Shown here: piece by piece, positions 17,768 to 26,126 of the stretch | Layout: the number at the start of each line of letters is the position of its first letter | How positions within the stretch are numbered: the stretch's first letter is position 1 | Assembly: GCA_036653215.1 (NCBI GenBank) | Contig: JAVVUK010000008.1 | Coordinates: 1 to 31,717 of the forward strand | Origin: JADFUS01 sp036653215 | GTDB taxonomy: Bacteria > Bacteroidota > Bacteroidia > Bacteroidales > Rikenellaceae | Direction: 5' to 3' | Length of the DNA stretch: 31,717 bases | Program-made: the position numbers and the translations under genes | The notes under the pieces: model-generated | The model's database searches: none | Told to the model about the DNA's origin: nothing | The model's input: the letters and a program-made list of their open reading frames with translations, nothing else

Positions 17768-19161
17768 GTATCAATTTTTTAAACGAGCATATCTTCAAGG
17801 TGATAAGTGACATCGCTACCGTCAAAGGACAACAGGCGTATGTCATTGGTGGTTATGTGCGTGATCATTTCCTCAATCGATTTAATGACGACATAGACAT
17901 AATGATTGTTGGAAGTGGTATAGAGATAGCCGAAGAAGTTGGCAAAAGATTAAATTCTAAAGTTAGCGTCTTTAAAAGCTTCGGCACCGCAATGCTTCGT
18001 TGTGAGGATAAAGAGATTGAGTTTGTGGGTGCTCGCAAAGAATCTTACAACCGAGACTCTCGAAAACCAGTTGTCGAAGACGGCACTTTAGAAGACGATC
18101 AAAATAGGCGTGACTTCACAATAAACGCTATGGCTTTTTCGCTTAACAAAGAAAATTACGGAACGTTACTCGATCCTTTTGGCGGCATCAAAGACCTTGA
18201 AAGGAAGATAATACGCACGCCTCTTGACCCTGATATCACATTTTCTGACGATCCACTACGTATGATACGTGCCATACGATTTGCCACACAACTCGATTTT
18301 AACATTGAGGAAGAGTGTTTCAAATCTATAAAGCGCAATGCTTATCGGATGGAAATAGTATCAAAAGAGCGCATTTCTATTGAACTAAATAAGATACTAC
18401 TATCGCCAATCCCATCGAAAGGGATCGTTTTATTATACGAAAGTGGACTTCTAAAACAAATATTACCTGAGCTTTGTGAGTTAAATGAGGTAGAGGTTAA
18501 AAACGGACGTACCCACAAAGACAACTTCGGCCACACCATGCAGGTACTTGATAATGTGGCAAATAAAAGTGACAATCTATGGCTTCGTTGGGCGGCTTTG
18601 TTACACGACATTGCCAAGCCACGCACCAAAGGGTGGGAAGATAAGATTGGTTGGACTTTTCACGGACATGAAGTTGTGGGATCAAAAATGGTATATGGCA
18701 TCTTCCGCAACCTACGACTACCACTTACCCACCCGATGAAATATGTGCAAAAATTAGTATTTCTACATCTTCGTCCCATAGTCATATCTAACGAGATAGT
18801 TACCGACTCTGCCGTTCGACGTTTGCTCTTTGACGCAGGAGACGACATTGAAGACCTAATGGCTCTTTGTGAGGCAGATATAACCTCAAAAAATGACGTT
18901 AAGGTAAATCGCTATCTTCGCAATTTTCAAATTGTAAGAGAAAAGCTCAAGAGCATTGAAGAGAAAGATCGCATACGTAACTTCCAACCTCCAATCACAG
19001 GAGACATCATCACTCAACGATATAAGATACCTCCATCAAACATTATAGGTGAAATTAAAAAGATCATTAAAGATGCCATCTTAGATGGGAAGATTGAAAA
19101 CGACTATGATCAAGCGTATGCACTTATGGAAGAGATAGCAAGAGAGAAAGGACTTGAATAG
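17764..19161 (+). CDS. cca: CCA tRNA nucleotidyltransferase with HD domain
   Basis: The 465-residue class II nucleotidyltransferase adds or repairs the 3' CCA of tRNAs. The head domain shows 'VIGGYVRDHFL' (Gly29-Gly30, Arg33-Asp34) and the metal-binding DxD in 'NDDIDIMIVGSG' (Asp43/Asp45). It is followed by 'RRDFTINAMAFS' and 'DPLRMIRAIRFATQL'. A C-terminal HD phosphohydrolase domain has 'LLHDIAKPRTK' (His281-Asp282). The ATG overlaps the pdxJ stop by four bases. The tRNA-Arg gene in this window carries no encoded CCA, consistent with a need for full CCA addition rather than repair only. A poly(A) polymerase role is less likely but cannot be excluded by eye. Confidence 0.93.
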   Translation: MSINFLNEHIFKVISDIATVKGQQAYVIGGYVRDHFLNRFNDDIDIMIVGSGIEIAEEVGKRLNSKVSVFKSFGTAMLRCEDKEIEFVGARKESYNRDSRKPVVEDGTLEDDQNRRDFTINAMAFSLNKENYGTLLDPFGGIKDLERKIIRTPLDPDITFSDDPLRMIRAIRFATQLDFNIEEECFKSIKRNAYRMEIVSKERISIELNKILLSPIPSKGIVLLYESGLLKQILPELCELNEVEVKNGRTHKDNFGHTMQVLDNVANKSDNLWLRWAALLHDIAKPRTKGWEDKIGWTFHGHEVVGSKMVYGIFRNLRLPLTHPMKYVQKLVFLHLRPIVISNEIVTDSAVRRLLFDAGDDIEDLMALCEADITSKNDVKVNRYLRNFQIVREKLKSIEEKDRIRNFQPPITGDIITQRYKIPPSNIIGEIKKIIKDAILDGKIENDYDQAYALMEEIAREKGLE

Positions 19162-19169
19162 AAGTTATT

Positions 19170-20345
19170 ATGTTTGGCATTTCGGAAGATGAATTTTTAT
19201 TTTTAACACAACCACCTCAAAGGGAACTTGTAAAAGCAAACCTTGGAGTGAATGCCTCTATGTTAGCCTTAAAGGGTATATCTTCATCTATATGTAGTCA
19301 AATAAAAGCCCTCGAAAAGTGTAAAGATAAGTTGCCTCATTTCTACAAGGCACAATGTATAATTCCGCCCACCTCTCTCGAACAGGCAAGCAGCGTACAT
19401 ACCACATCCATAAAAAAATATTCTGGTAATCGAATTTTAGACCTCACGTGTGGTCTTGGTGGCGACACCTCGCACTTTGCCACCACCTTTAAACACATCG
19501 TAACATTAGAGAGAGATGCTCTACTTTCAAAAATAGCACGCTATAACTTTGCACTTTTAAACCTTGCAAATATAGAAGTAATAAACCAAGAGGCAGAGGC
19601 ATTTTTAGACTCTTATAAAGGCGATCCTTTTGATATGGTATATTGCGACCCGGCACGTCGTGACGCAACGAGACGCACCTTTCTGCTTGAAGACTGCTCC
19701 CCAAATATCTTATCGCTGCTCGATAAGATAAAAGCTCACACATCAACTTTAATAGTGAAGCTGTCTCCTCTTTTCGATGTAGAAGAAGTTTTTAGAATTT
19801 TCTCTGATTATGGAACCACCGTCGAAGTAATTTCTTACGACGGAGAGTGCAAAGAGGTGATCGTTGAAATTTCATTTTGCAACCATGAGCAAAAAATCAC
19901 AAATACAGTAATTAGCAAAAATGGAGATTTTCGCAAATACGGCTTTTCACACGAAAGCAACACTCATATCGCCACGCCTCCCACAGAAAAGAGGTATATC
20001 TACATCTCAGATGTAACATTCAAAAAATGCCGTAATACACAAGAGTTAATGAGCGTTTACTTTCCCAAACATAAAGTCTTGATAGACGATAATGTCGTAA
20101 TTACAGAGCTCCCATTAAACTCTTTTCCAGGACGTGGGTATGAAATTATAGACATCTTCGACTATAAGCCTAAGGCTCTAAAAAAGATATTTAAAGAACG
20201 TAACATAAAAGGAGCAACGATAGTAAAAGGGAACTTTCACAAACCGATCTCGGAAGTTCGCAAAGCCTTAGCCTTAGGCGACAATGCTCAAGTTACATTA
20301 CTTATAAATGCCGACACTCTATATCAAGTACAAGCTATTCTTTAG
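19170..20345 (+). CDS. PG_1098-type class I SAM-dependent methyltransferase with THUMP-like domain
   Basis: The 391-residue protein has a class I methyltransferase core with the SAM loop 'ILDLTCGLGGDTSHFA' (residues about 90-105) and a catalytic-type 'YCDPARRD' (about 159-166), a variant of the DPPY/NPPY motif of nucleic-acid methyltransferases. The C-terminal part ('HKVLIDDNVVITELPLNSFPGRGYEIIDI' region, marked by FPGRGYEI) fits the THUMP-like and ferredoxin-fold domains defined from Porphyromonas PG_1098. The substrate is unknown; RNA is a reasonable inference because of the DPAR motif and its location 8 nt after cca. Its 3' end overlaps the convergent mscL gene by 11 bp. Confidence 0.85.
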   Translation: MFGISEDEFLFLTQPPQRELVKANLGVNASMLALKGISSSICSQIKALEKCKDKLPHFYKAQCIIPPTSLEQASSVHTTSIKKYSGNRILDLTCGLGGDTSHFATTFKHIVTLERDALLSKIARYNFALLNLANIEVINQEAEAFLDSYKGDPFDMVYCDPARRDATRRTFLLEDCSPNILSLLDKIKAHTSTLIVKLSPLFDVEEVFRIFSDYGTTVEVISYDGECKEVIVEISFCNHEQKITNTVISKNGDFRKYGFSHESNTHIATPPTEKRYIYISDVTFKKCRNTQELMSVYFPKHKVLIDDNVVITELPLNSFPGRGYEIIDIFDYKPKALKKIFKERNIKGATIVKGNFHKPISEVRKALALGDNAQVTLLINADTLYQVQAIL

Positions 20346-20736
20346 ACTTCTCTTTTAAGATATCTCTTATCTCTGTCAATAAAACCTCTTCTTTTGATGG
20401 TGTAGTAGGAACTTCTTCCTTTTGCTTTTTAAACTTAGCAGCAAATTTAACAACCACAAATATTGCTAAAGCAATAATGAGGAAATCGATTGTCGTTTGG
20501 ATAAAATTACCATAATTCACAATAATTGGAGCAGCTCCATCACCACCTAATGGTATTATTAACGAGAGGTCTGACAAATTTACGTGCCCCAAGAATATAG
20601 ATATTAAAGGCATCAACAGATCGCCTACAAAAGAAGTTACTATCTTTCCAAAGGCAGCACCTATAATCACCGCCACAGCAAGGTCTAATACATTTCCCTT
20701 TAGTATAAAACCCTTAAAATCTTTTACAAAACTCAT
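20335..20736 (-). CDS. mscL: Large-conductance mechanosensitive channel
   Basis: The 133-residue inner-membrane protein opens under membrane tension to release solutes on hypo-osmotic shock. The N-terminus 'FKGFILKGNVLDLAVAVIIG' matches the family's amphipathic helix and TM1. The second hydrophobic segment ('TTIDFLIIALAIFVVVKF') is TM2, and a charged C-terminal helix ends the protein. Length is normal. It has a clear promoter about 105 nt upstream and is probably a single-gene unit. Its last 11 bases overlap the end of the convergent methyltransferase gene, with no terminator visible between them. Confidence 0.96.
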   Translation of the reverse strand: MSFVKDFKGFILKGNVLDLAVAVIIGAAFGKIVTSFVGDLLMPLISIFLGHVNLSDLSLIIPLGGDGAAPIIVNYGNFIQTTIDFLIIALAIFVVVKFAAKFKKQKEEVPTTPSKEEVLLTEIRDILKEKSKE

Positions 20737-20840
20737 ACTCTATTTTTAAATTAAACCAGACAATATTTATGCCTATCGTTGTTAGCTATGACAAAAATGG
20801 ATGATTATGCTCTATATATCAAAAAATCATTAATATTTGT

Positions 20841-20872
20841 CAAATATATTACAAATATAGTAAAAAAACAAA
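20841..20872 (-). promoter_or_regulatory. Promoter of mscL
   Basis: On the minus strand TTTG (20872-20869) is followed after 20 nt by TATATTTG (20848-20841), a full consensus match. A second TATATTTG lies at 20859-20852 but has no -33 partner. The predicted leader is about 100 nt, long for this window. Confidence 0.7.
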
Positions 20873-20878
20873 TAATAG

Positions 20879-21012
20879 TATAATGAAGAAACTCTTATTA
20901 AAATTTACAATATTCATAATGATACGATTGATATTGTACACTTAAATTATATAGGAGCAAAGATATTTTCTGAATATCTTAGAGATAGTGTACTTACTAA
21001 AAAGCCATTTTA
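20879..21012 (+). pseudogene. Possible gene remnant in the mscL-tRNA intergenic region
   Basis: The 360-nt stretch between mscL and tRNA-Arg holds no recognised gene. One plus-strand frame stays open for 44 codons up to a TAA at 21010-21012. It reads protein-like, ending 'IGAKIFSEYLRDSVLTKKPF', but has no ATG or other convincing start. An overlapping frame starting with ATG at 20883 gives a 20-residue hydrophobic peptide (MKKLLLKFTI...). These could be the worn 5' and 3' parts of a lost gene in different frames, or chance. I cannot assign a family. Confidence 0.25.
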
Positions 21013-21051
21013 AATTAAAACAGTTTCTAAAGCCAAGCTTTAATTACCTTT

Positions 21052-21094
21052 AATACAAACAAATAAGGCTAACTATAAATAGTTAGCCTTATTT
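21052..21094 (-). terminator. Terminator of tRNA-Arg
   Basis: Perfect 15-bp inverted repeat (21061-21075 with 21080-21094) with loop TAAA, starting two bases after the tRNA 3' end. On the minus strand a T-rich tail (GTTTGTATT) follows. The stem is AT-rich apart from its GGCT core. Confidence 0.75.
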
Positions 21095-21096
21095 TG

Positions 21097-21170
21097 TGAC
21101 ACCAGCAAGATTCAAACTTGCAACCGTCTGATCCGTAGTCAGATACTCTATTCAGTTGAGCTATGGTGCC
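21097..21170 (-). tRNA. tRNA-Arg, anticodon ACG
   Basis: The minus strand folds into a cloverleaf. The acceptor arm GGCACCA pairs with TGGTGTC (one G-U pair) with discriminator A. The D-arm contains AGCTCAACTGAATAGAGT. The anticodon stem TCTGA/TCAGA has loop CTACGGA, giving anticodon ACG (read as ICG, for CGU/CGC/CGA). The T-arm has the GTTTGAATC loop region. No CCA is encoded at the 3' end (CAA follows), so the CCA-adding enzyme is needed. It has its own promoter and terminator. Confidence 0.95.
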
Positions 21171-21184
21171 TTTGATTTCGAGTA

Positions 21185-21216
21185 CAAATGTAATACATTC
21201 TATTTTATCAACCAAA
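21185..21216 (-). promoter_or_regulatory. Promoter of tRNA-Arg
   Basis: On the minus strand TTTG (21216-21213) is followed after 20 nt by TACATTTG (21192-21185). The -7 element is 14 nt before the mature tRNA 5' end, a plausible spacing for a short leader. Confidence 0.8.
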
Positions 21217-21263
21217 TTTTAAAGCACTTTTTACACAAATATATCTTAACCACCCTCCTCTTT

Positions 21264-23234
21264 TTATTTTATAAGACCCATACGATATGCAAGCAACAAT
21301 TGTTTTAGGTCGTCAACTTGCTTTACCAACTCCTGCCCTATGTCTGTGTCTCTTACAGTTAGCCTTCTTTTCACCTCCTCAACAACAAATTTTATTGAGA
21401 TAATATCACGTCCCTCCTCAATAGCTTTCTCGGTAGATTCAAAAGGCTCATGTTGCACCATTTGCAACCCAAAAGAGTTATATATAAGCGTATATCCAGC
21501 AATACCAGTCTCTCCACGATAGGCTTTAGAAAAACCACCATCAATTACAAGACGTCTACCTCCCGCTTTTATAGGACGTTCCCCCTTTTTACATTTAACA
21601 GGAACGTGTCCGTTTATTATATGTGAAGATATAGGATCTAAGCCAAACTCTTCTAACACCTTTCCACATAGATCACCTGTGTCTATGATGGTGTAATATT
21701 CACCTTTCTTCTCTTTGTGTGTCTCTTTGTCTGCTATGAAATAGCGTTCGAAAGTAGCCATTTTACTCTTGTCGAACAACGGAGAGTCAGGTCCACACCA
21801 CATATACCACATATAGTCGGAGCTATCTTCTTTCTCTTGTTTTGACTTACATTTAAAATATGCAGCACGCCCCACCCTATCTAATTTGTCGAGCAACGCC
21901 TTACCCTTATAACAATTACCACCGATACAAACCTCTTTAAATTCACCATCCGCAGTCATAGGTATAGAAGCATGGAAAAGTAAATTGTTATTACGTCTTA
22001 GATAAAGGCTACCCTTTGAATATAGACATCTTATATGTGTATGCAACTTATCACTATTGGCAAATGATATTTTCAACCTCGTTAAGACATCCATCTCTCC
22101 GTCGGTCAATCTGTATGGATCGGCAGGATCTATGGTCGGGAAATTTTTGTCTAACAACTCATAAGTAACACCACCGATTGTTATTGTTCCGTTATTATAA
22201 TCTATACGATGAAGCATATCCCTCTCATCCATCATATATTCACTGTGTCGTGATATAATATCATGCTCCACTTTAAATTGGATTATCGCTATTGCCTTGT
22301 GCATTTGTGATATTAGGCGAATATCATTTTCTCTAAATATGTCGTCTACATCGACTTTAGGAATAAAAAGTTCACATGGATCATCTTTATAAACATCCAT
22401 AGCAAAACGTGCAAGAGGCAACATATTTATCCCATAACCATCTTCAAGAGACTCAAAATTTGCATAACGTGTACATATACGAACCACATTAGCTATGCAA
22501 GCCTCATTGCCACAAGCAGCTCCCATCCATAAAATATCGTGGTTTCCCCATTGTATATCATATGAGTGATAGCTCAACAGACGATCCATTATTTTATGAG
22601 CACCTGGTCCTCTATCATATATATCGCCGACAATATGTAAGGTGTCTATCGTTAGACGTTGGATCAAATTACATAACGCCACTATAAAGTCGTATGCTCG
22701 GTCAATAGATATTATAGTCGAAATGATGCCATTAAAATAGTCTTGTTTGTTTGGCATATTTTGCGATTCGTGTAGCAATTCCTCTATGATGTAAGAGAAA
22801 TCGGCAGGCAAAGCCTTTCTCACTTTAGAACGAGTATATTTAGACGATACCATCCTACATACATCAATCAGTTGATTTAAGGTTATACGATACCAATCGT
22901 CAATATCAGCCTCCTCCGCTATCACGCTATCGAGTTTTTCTTCAGGATAGTAGATAAGAGTACACAAATTCTCCTTGTCTTTTTTCTTTAATGTATCTTC
23001 AAAAATAAACTCCACTTTCGACTTTATGACCCCCGATGCGTTACGTAAGACGTGTTGAAAAGCATCGTATTCACCGTGTAAATCAGTCACAAAATGCTCC
23101 GTTCCTTTTGGGAGGTTTAGAATAGCTTGAAGATTTATAATCTCCGTTGCCGCAACAGAAATTGTGGGAAACTTTGTAGCCAACAATTTCAAATAGTCTA
23201 ATCTACTTTCTATATGAATATCATTTTTTGTCAT
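21264..23234 (-). CDS. fbp: Fructose-1,6-bisphosphatase, class III
   Basis: The 656-residue enzyme hydrolyses fructose 1,6-bisphosphate to fructose 6-phosphate in gluconeogenesis. It is the class III form (Firmicutes/Bacteroidetes), a calcineurin-like metallophosphatase. Its metal-site motifs are 'TDLHGEYDAF' (Asp51, His53), 'VGDIYDRGPG' (Asp204, Asp207) and 'WGNHDILWMGAACGNE' (Asn231-His232), followed by 'INGHVPVK' and 'DGGFSKAYRG' near the C-terminus. Length is normal for class III. It is transcribed alone from a consensus promoter, divergent from the AddB-like gene. In this setting it supplies sugar phosphates toward the glycogen genes on both sides. Confidence 0.97.
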   Translation of the reverse strand: MTKNDIHIESRLDYLKLLATKFPTISVAATEIINLQAILNLPKGTEHFVTDLHGEYDAFQHVLRNASGVIKSKVEFIFEDTLKKKDKENLCTLIYYPEEKLDSVIAEEADIDDWYRITLNQLIDVCRMVSSKYTRSKVRKALPADFSYIIEELLHESQNMPNKQDYFNGIISTIISIDRAYDFIVALCNLIQRLTIDTLHIVGDIYDRGPGAHKIMDRLLSYHSYDIQWGNHDILWMGAACGNEACIANVVRICTRYANFESLEDGYGINMLPLARFAMDVYKDDPCELFIPKVDVDDIFRENDIRLISQMHKAIAIIQFKVEHDIISRHSEYMMDERDMLHRIDYNNGTITIGGVTYELLDKNFPTIDPADPYRLTDGEMDVLTRLKISFANSDKLHTHIRCLYSKGSLYLRRNNNLLFHASIPMTADGEFKEVCIGGNCYKGKALLDKLDRVGRAAYFKCKSKQEKEDSSDYMWYMWCGPDSPLFDKSKMATFERYFIADKETHKEKKGEYYTIIDTGDLCGKVLEEFGLDPISSHIINGHVPVKCKKGERPIKAGGRRLVIDGGFSKAYRGETGIAGYTLIYNSFGLQMVQHEPFESTEKAIEEGRDIISIKFVVEEVKRRLTVRDTDIGQELVKQVDDLKQLLLAYRMGLIK

Positions 23235-23266
23235 ATATAGCGATTTGTGTTATAAAAAACTTTTTA

Positions 23267-23297
23267 CAAAGCTAATCTTTTGTTTTCCAAAAACAAA
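23267..23297 (-). promoter_or_regulatory. Promoter of fbp
   Basis: On the minus strand TTTG (23297-23294) is followed after 19 nt by TAGCTTTG (23274-23267), a full consensus match. The start codon lies about 33 nt downstream. No equally good plus-strand promoter for the divergent AddB-like gene is seen in the same gap. Confidence 0.75.
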
Positions 23298-23375
23298 CTA
23301 TTGTCTTATCTTTTATCGCACGAGATTATTTTTTCATTTTTTATCCGTATCTTGTGAGCTCAAACACAACCATTG

Positions 23376-26126
23376 ATGGACACATTTATAGAACAGAGCG
23401 TCAAATTTCTATACGATAAATACGGCACAGAAATATCAAATATTAACATTATTTTCCCGTCTCGACGAGGGAAAATGTTTTTTAATATGGCTCTCTCTCA
23501 TATAATTAAAGGGACTCCTATTTGGCAACCACACTTTCTCACAATGGACGATCTCATCAAAGAGAGGAGCGGCATTGAAGAGGGTGACAAACTACGACTT
23601 CTTGTTGAATTATATAAGATATTCAACAATTTTCATAACGAAAGTTTTGACAAATTTTACTTCTGGGGCGAGGTGCTACTATCAGATTTCGACATGATAG
23701 ACAACTATCTCATAGATGCTAAATTACTATATACCAACATAAAAGACATAAAAGAAATTGAAGCCATATTTGGAGATGCTTCTCGTGAGCAGATAGAACT
23801 CATATCTGCATTTTGGGGGAATATCAATGGGGCTACAACATCCATAGAAAAGAGCAAATTTATAAATATATGGAATACTCTTTTTGAGATATACACGCTT
23901 TTCCGAAAACGCCTTTTAGAAATTGGAATAGGCTATAAAGGCATGATCTCTCGAATAGCAGCGGAAAACGACTTAGAAGGGGAGAAAAAAAGATATGCTA
24001 TAATAGGATTTAACGCCCTAAGCAACAGCGAAAAAGCTATATTTAAAAACATAAAAGCGCACCACGAATGCGTCTTTTTATGGGACTTTGACAATTATTA
24101 CATAAGTTCACAAAATGAAGCCGGTCTTTTTTTACGTGAAAACATAAAAACATTTGGAGAGAGCAACACTTCAGCAAGGCGTGACAACTTCGTTTCAAAA
24201 AAGGATATACACATCATAGCTTCGCCCACAGACTCTCTTTCTGCAAAATACACATATCAATTTTTGGAAGAATGTGCAACAAAGAGCGATACTCCTTTGG
24301 CTCAAGAAACAGCCATCGTGATGACAGACGAGTCTCTTTTATTACCGATAATGTATTCCATACCTAAGAGCATTGAGGCGTTTAACGTGACTTCGGGATA
24401 TGAGTTACGCATAACTCAACAATATGCTTTAGTAGAACAACTCATCTCTCTTCAAGGTTCAGTTTCGGAAGGTAAATTTTACCATAAAGACATAAGAAAC
24501 ATATTGACACACAGCGACATATTAGCCCTTATGACATCTGAGGAGGTTGAATGTGTAGACAAATATATAGAAAGAGTCACTACCGATAATATAATTTTCG
24601 ACACGTGCGAGCTGTTGTTCAACATCCAAATATTAAAAGACATTTTTGAAGTACAGAAAGATAGCAATGCTATAAGTTTATGGCTGACTAAAATCATAAA
24701 ACAGATAATAGCATCTTTTGATGAAGGTGAAGATACCTTAAAAAGTCAGTTTTACTTTACTATACATAACACGATTATAAAAACGCAATCTCTGTTTGAG
24801 CAATGTGGAATGGAGGTCTCGACAAAGGTTTATATTGCAGCATTACGCAAAGTGCTTCAAGGCACAAAAATATCGTTCGACGGAGAACCTCTGATTGGAG
24901 TTCAAGTCATGGGTATTTTGGAGACACGTAACATAGATTTTAAAAATGTGCTTCTTCTCTCTGTCTCTGAAGACACTTTTCCATCTAATAGCGGAGGCAA
25001 GTCTTTTATTCCGCCTAACTTACGATTAGGATATGGATTACCTACAATTTCTCACCACGAGGCCATGTATTCATACTACTTTTATCGTCTTTTACAACGT
25101 GCGGAGAGGGTCGACATTGTCTATTGTTCAGGCAGCGGAGGACTCCGTAGTGGCGAGCCAAGCCGATATATCCACCAACTTCGTTATGAGTCTACACACG
25201 CCATAGACGAACGCACAATAAATGTAAATGTAACAATCAAAGACAACGCAAATACCTCTTATAAAAAAGACCCTAAGTGTGAGCGTTACTATGATCCTAA
25301 CTCTAAAAGCTACCTCTCACCTACTGCAATAATAAGTTTCTTAGAGTGTCCTCTTCGCTTTTATTATAAATATATTGAGGGCATAGATACCGACCAAGAA
25401 GCTATAAAAGAACAGATTGACGATCGCATATTAGGGAACATTATACATAAGACTCTTCAAGAGATATACACACCTTTAATAATGGTCTCTAACAAAGATT
25501 TAATCTTTCTACTTCAGAAATATGACAAGCAGAAAATAGGCGTTTTAGTAGATAAGAACATCAAAGAAACCCTTCAAAGTGCTTATAATGAAAATAGCGG
25601 TGATCTATCTATAAAACGTCAAATAATGGTTAGTTATATAAATAACGCTATCACTTTCGACATAGGACGAAATGATGGTTTTATGATAAAAGCCATTGAG
25701 GAAGATTTTAGAGGTGAGATCACAATAAACAACAAGACAATAAAACTTGGTGGTAAAATAGACCGTGTAGATGCCATGCCAGATGGAAGCATAAAGATAA
25801 TAGACTACAAAAGCGGATCTAAACCTACAAGCAATAACTTAGATAAAATTTTCGACCGTAACGATCCTTGCAACAACAGTGGCTTGGTGCAGATACTACT
25901 CTACTCTCTATTATGGAGCAAAAAATATGGTTGTATCGCCACACCAAATCTATATTACCTTAGGGATTTACAAGATAGCGCAGACATTGACACTAAAGAG
26001 TTCCCTTTTGAAGAGAAGCTAAACGAAGTTATCTCCGAACTTGTAGACATGGAAAAGCCATTTTGCCAAACCACTATTAAGGAAAATTGCAAATATTGCC
26101 CCTTTACAACACTTTGTACATTATGA
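23376..26126 (+). CDS. AddB-like PD-(D/E)XK nuclease with Fe-S cysteines
   Basis: The 916-residue protein resembles the Bacteroidetes AddB/RecB-type exonuclease subunit of double-strand-break repair. The N-terminus 'INIIFPSRRGKMFFNMAL' matches the degenerate helicase-like start of this group, with no Walker A P-loop visible. The C-terminal third is a RecB-family nuclease: 'SFLECPLRFYYKY' (Cys near 657), 'LGNIIHKTLQEIY', 'GGKIDRVD' and 'IIDYKSG' (about 793-815), closing with 'NCKYCPFTTLC'. The four cysteines fit the Fe-S staple of AddB-type nucleases. I start at ATG 23376; a TTG one codon upstream adds only one residue. The partner AddA is not in the window. The stop overlaps the mtaB start (ATGA). 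Confidence 0.85.
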   Translation: MDTFIEQSVKFLYDKYGTEISNINIIFPSRRGKMFFNMALSHIIKGTPIWQPHFLTMDDLIKERSGIEEGDKLRLLVELYKIFNNFHNESFDKFYFWGEVLLSDFDMIDNYLIDAKLLYTNIKDIKEIEAIFGDASREQIELISAFWGNINGATTSIEKSKFINIWNTLFEIYTLFRKRLLEIGIGYKGMISRIAAENDLEGEKKRYAIIGFNALSNSEKAIFKNIKAHHECVFLWDFDNYYISSQNEAGLFLRENIKTFGESNTSARRDNFVSKKDIHIIASPTDSLSAKYTYQFLEECATKSDTPLAQETAIVMTDESLLLPIMYSIPKSIEAFNVTSGYELRITQQYALVEQLISLQGSVSEGKFYHKDIRNILTHSDILALMTSEEVECVDKYIERVTTDNIIFDTCELLFNIQILKDIFEVQKDSNAISLWLTKIIKQIIASFDEGEDTLKSQFYFTIHNTIIKTQSLFEQCGMEVSTKVYIAALRKVLQGTKISFDGEPLIGVQVMGILETRNIDFKNVLLLSVSEDTFPSNSGGKSFIPPNLRLGYGLPTISHHEAMYSYYFYRLLQRAERVDIVYCSGSGGLRSGEPSRYIHQLRYESTHAIDERTINVNVTIKDNANTSYKKDPKCERYYDPNSKSYLSPTAIISFLECPLRFYYKYIEGIDTDQEAIKEQIDDRILGNIIHKTLQEIYTPLIMVSNKDLIFLLQKYDKQKIGVLVDKNIKETLQSAYNENSGDLSIKRQIMVSYINNAITFDIGRNDGFMIKAIEEDFRGEITINNKTIKLGGKIDRVDAMPDGSIKIIDYKSGSKPTSNNLDKIFDRNDPCNNSGLVQILLYSLLWSKKYGCIATPNLYYLRDLQDSADIDTKEFPFEEKLNEVISELVDMEKPFCQTTIKENCKYCPFTTLCTL

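Noticed and set aside
20960..20980. 8-bp inverted repeat with 5-nt loop in the mscL-tRNA gap
   Set aside because: AT-rich, no T-tract on either side and inside the possible remnant frame. It may be chance.
21028..21042. 6-bp inverted repeat TAAAGC/GCTTTA
   Set aside because: Short stem and 3-nt loop with no following T-run. It is not convincing as a terminator.
23373..23375. TTG start for the AddB-like gene
   Set aside because: An ATG follows immediately at 23376, so the rarer start codon is unnecessary.
26087..26122. Earlier in-frame ATG for mtaB giving 12 extra residues
   Set aside because: It lies inside the AddB-like coding sequence. The ATGA overlap start at 26123 puts the conserved FHTLGCKLN close to the N-terminus, as in the family.
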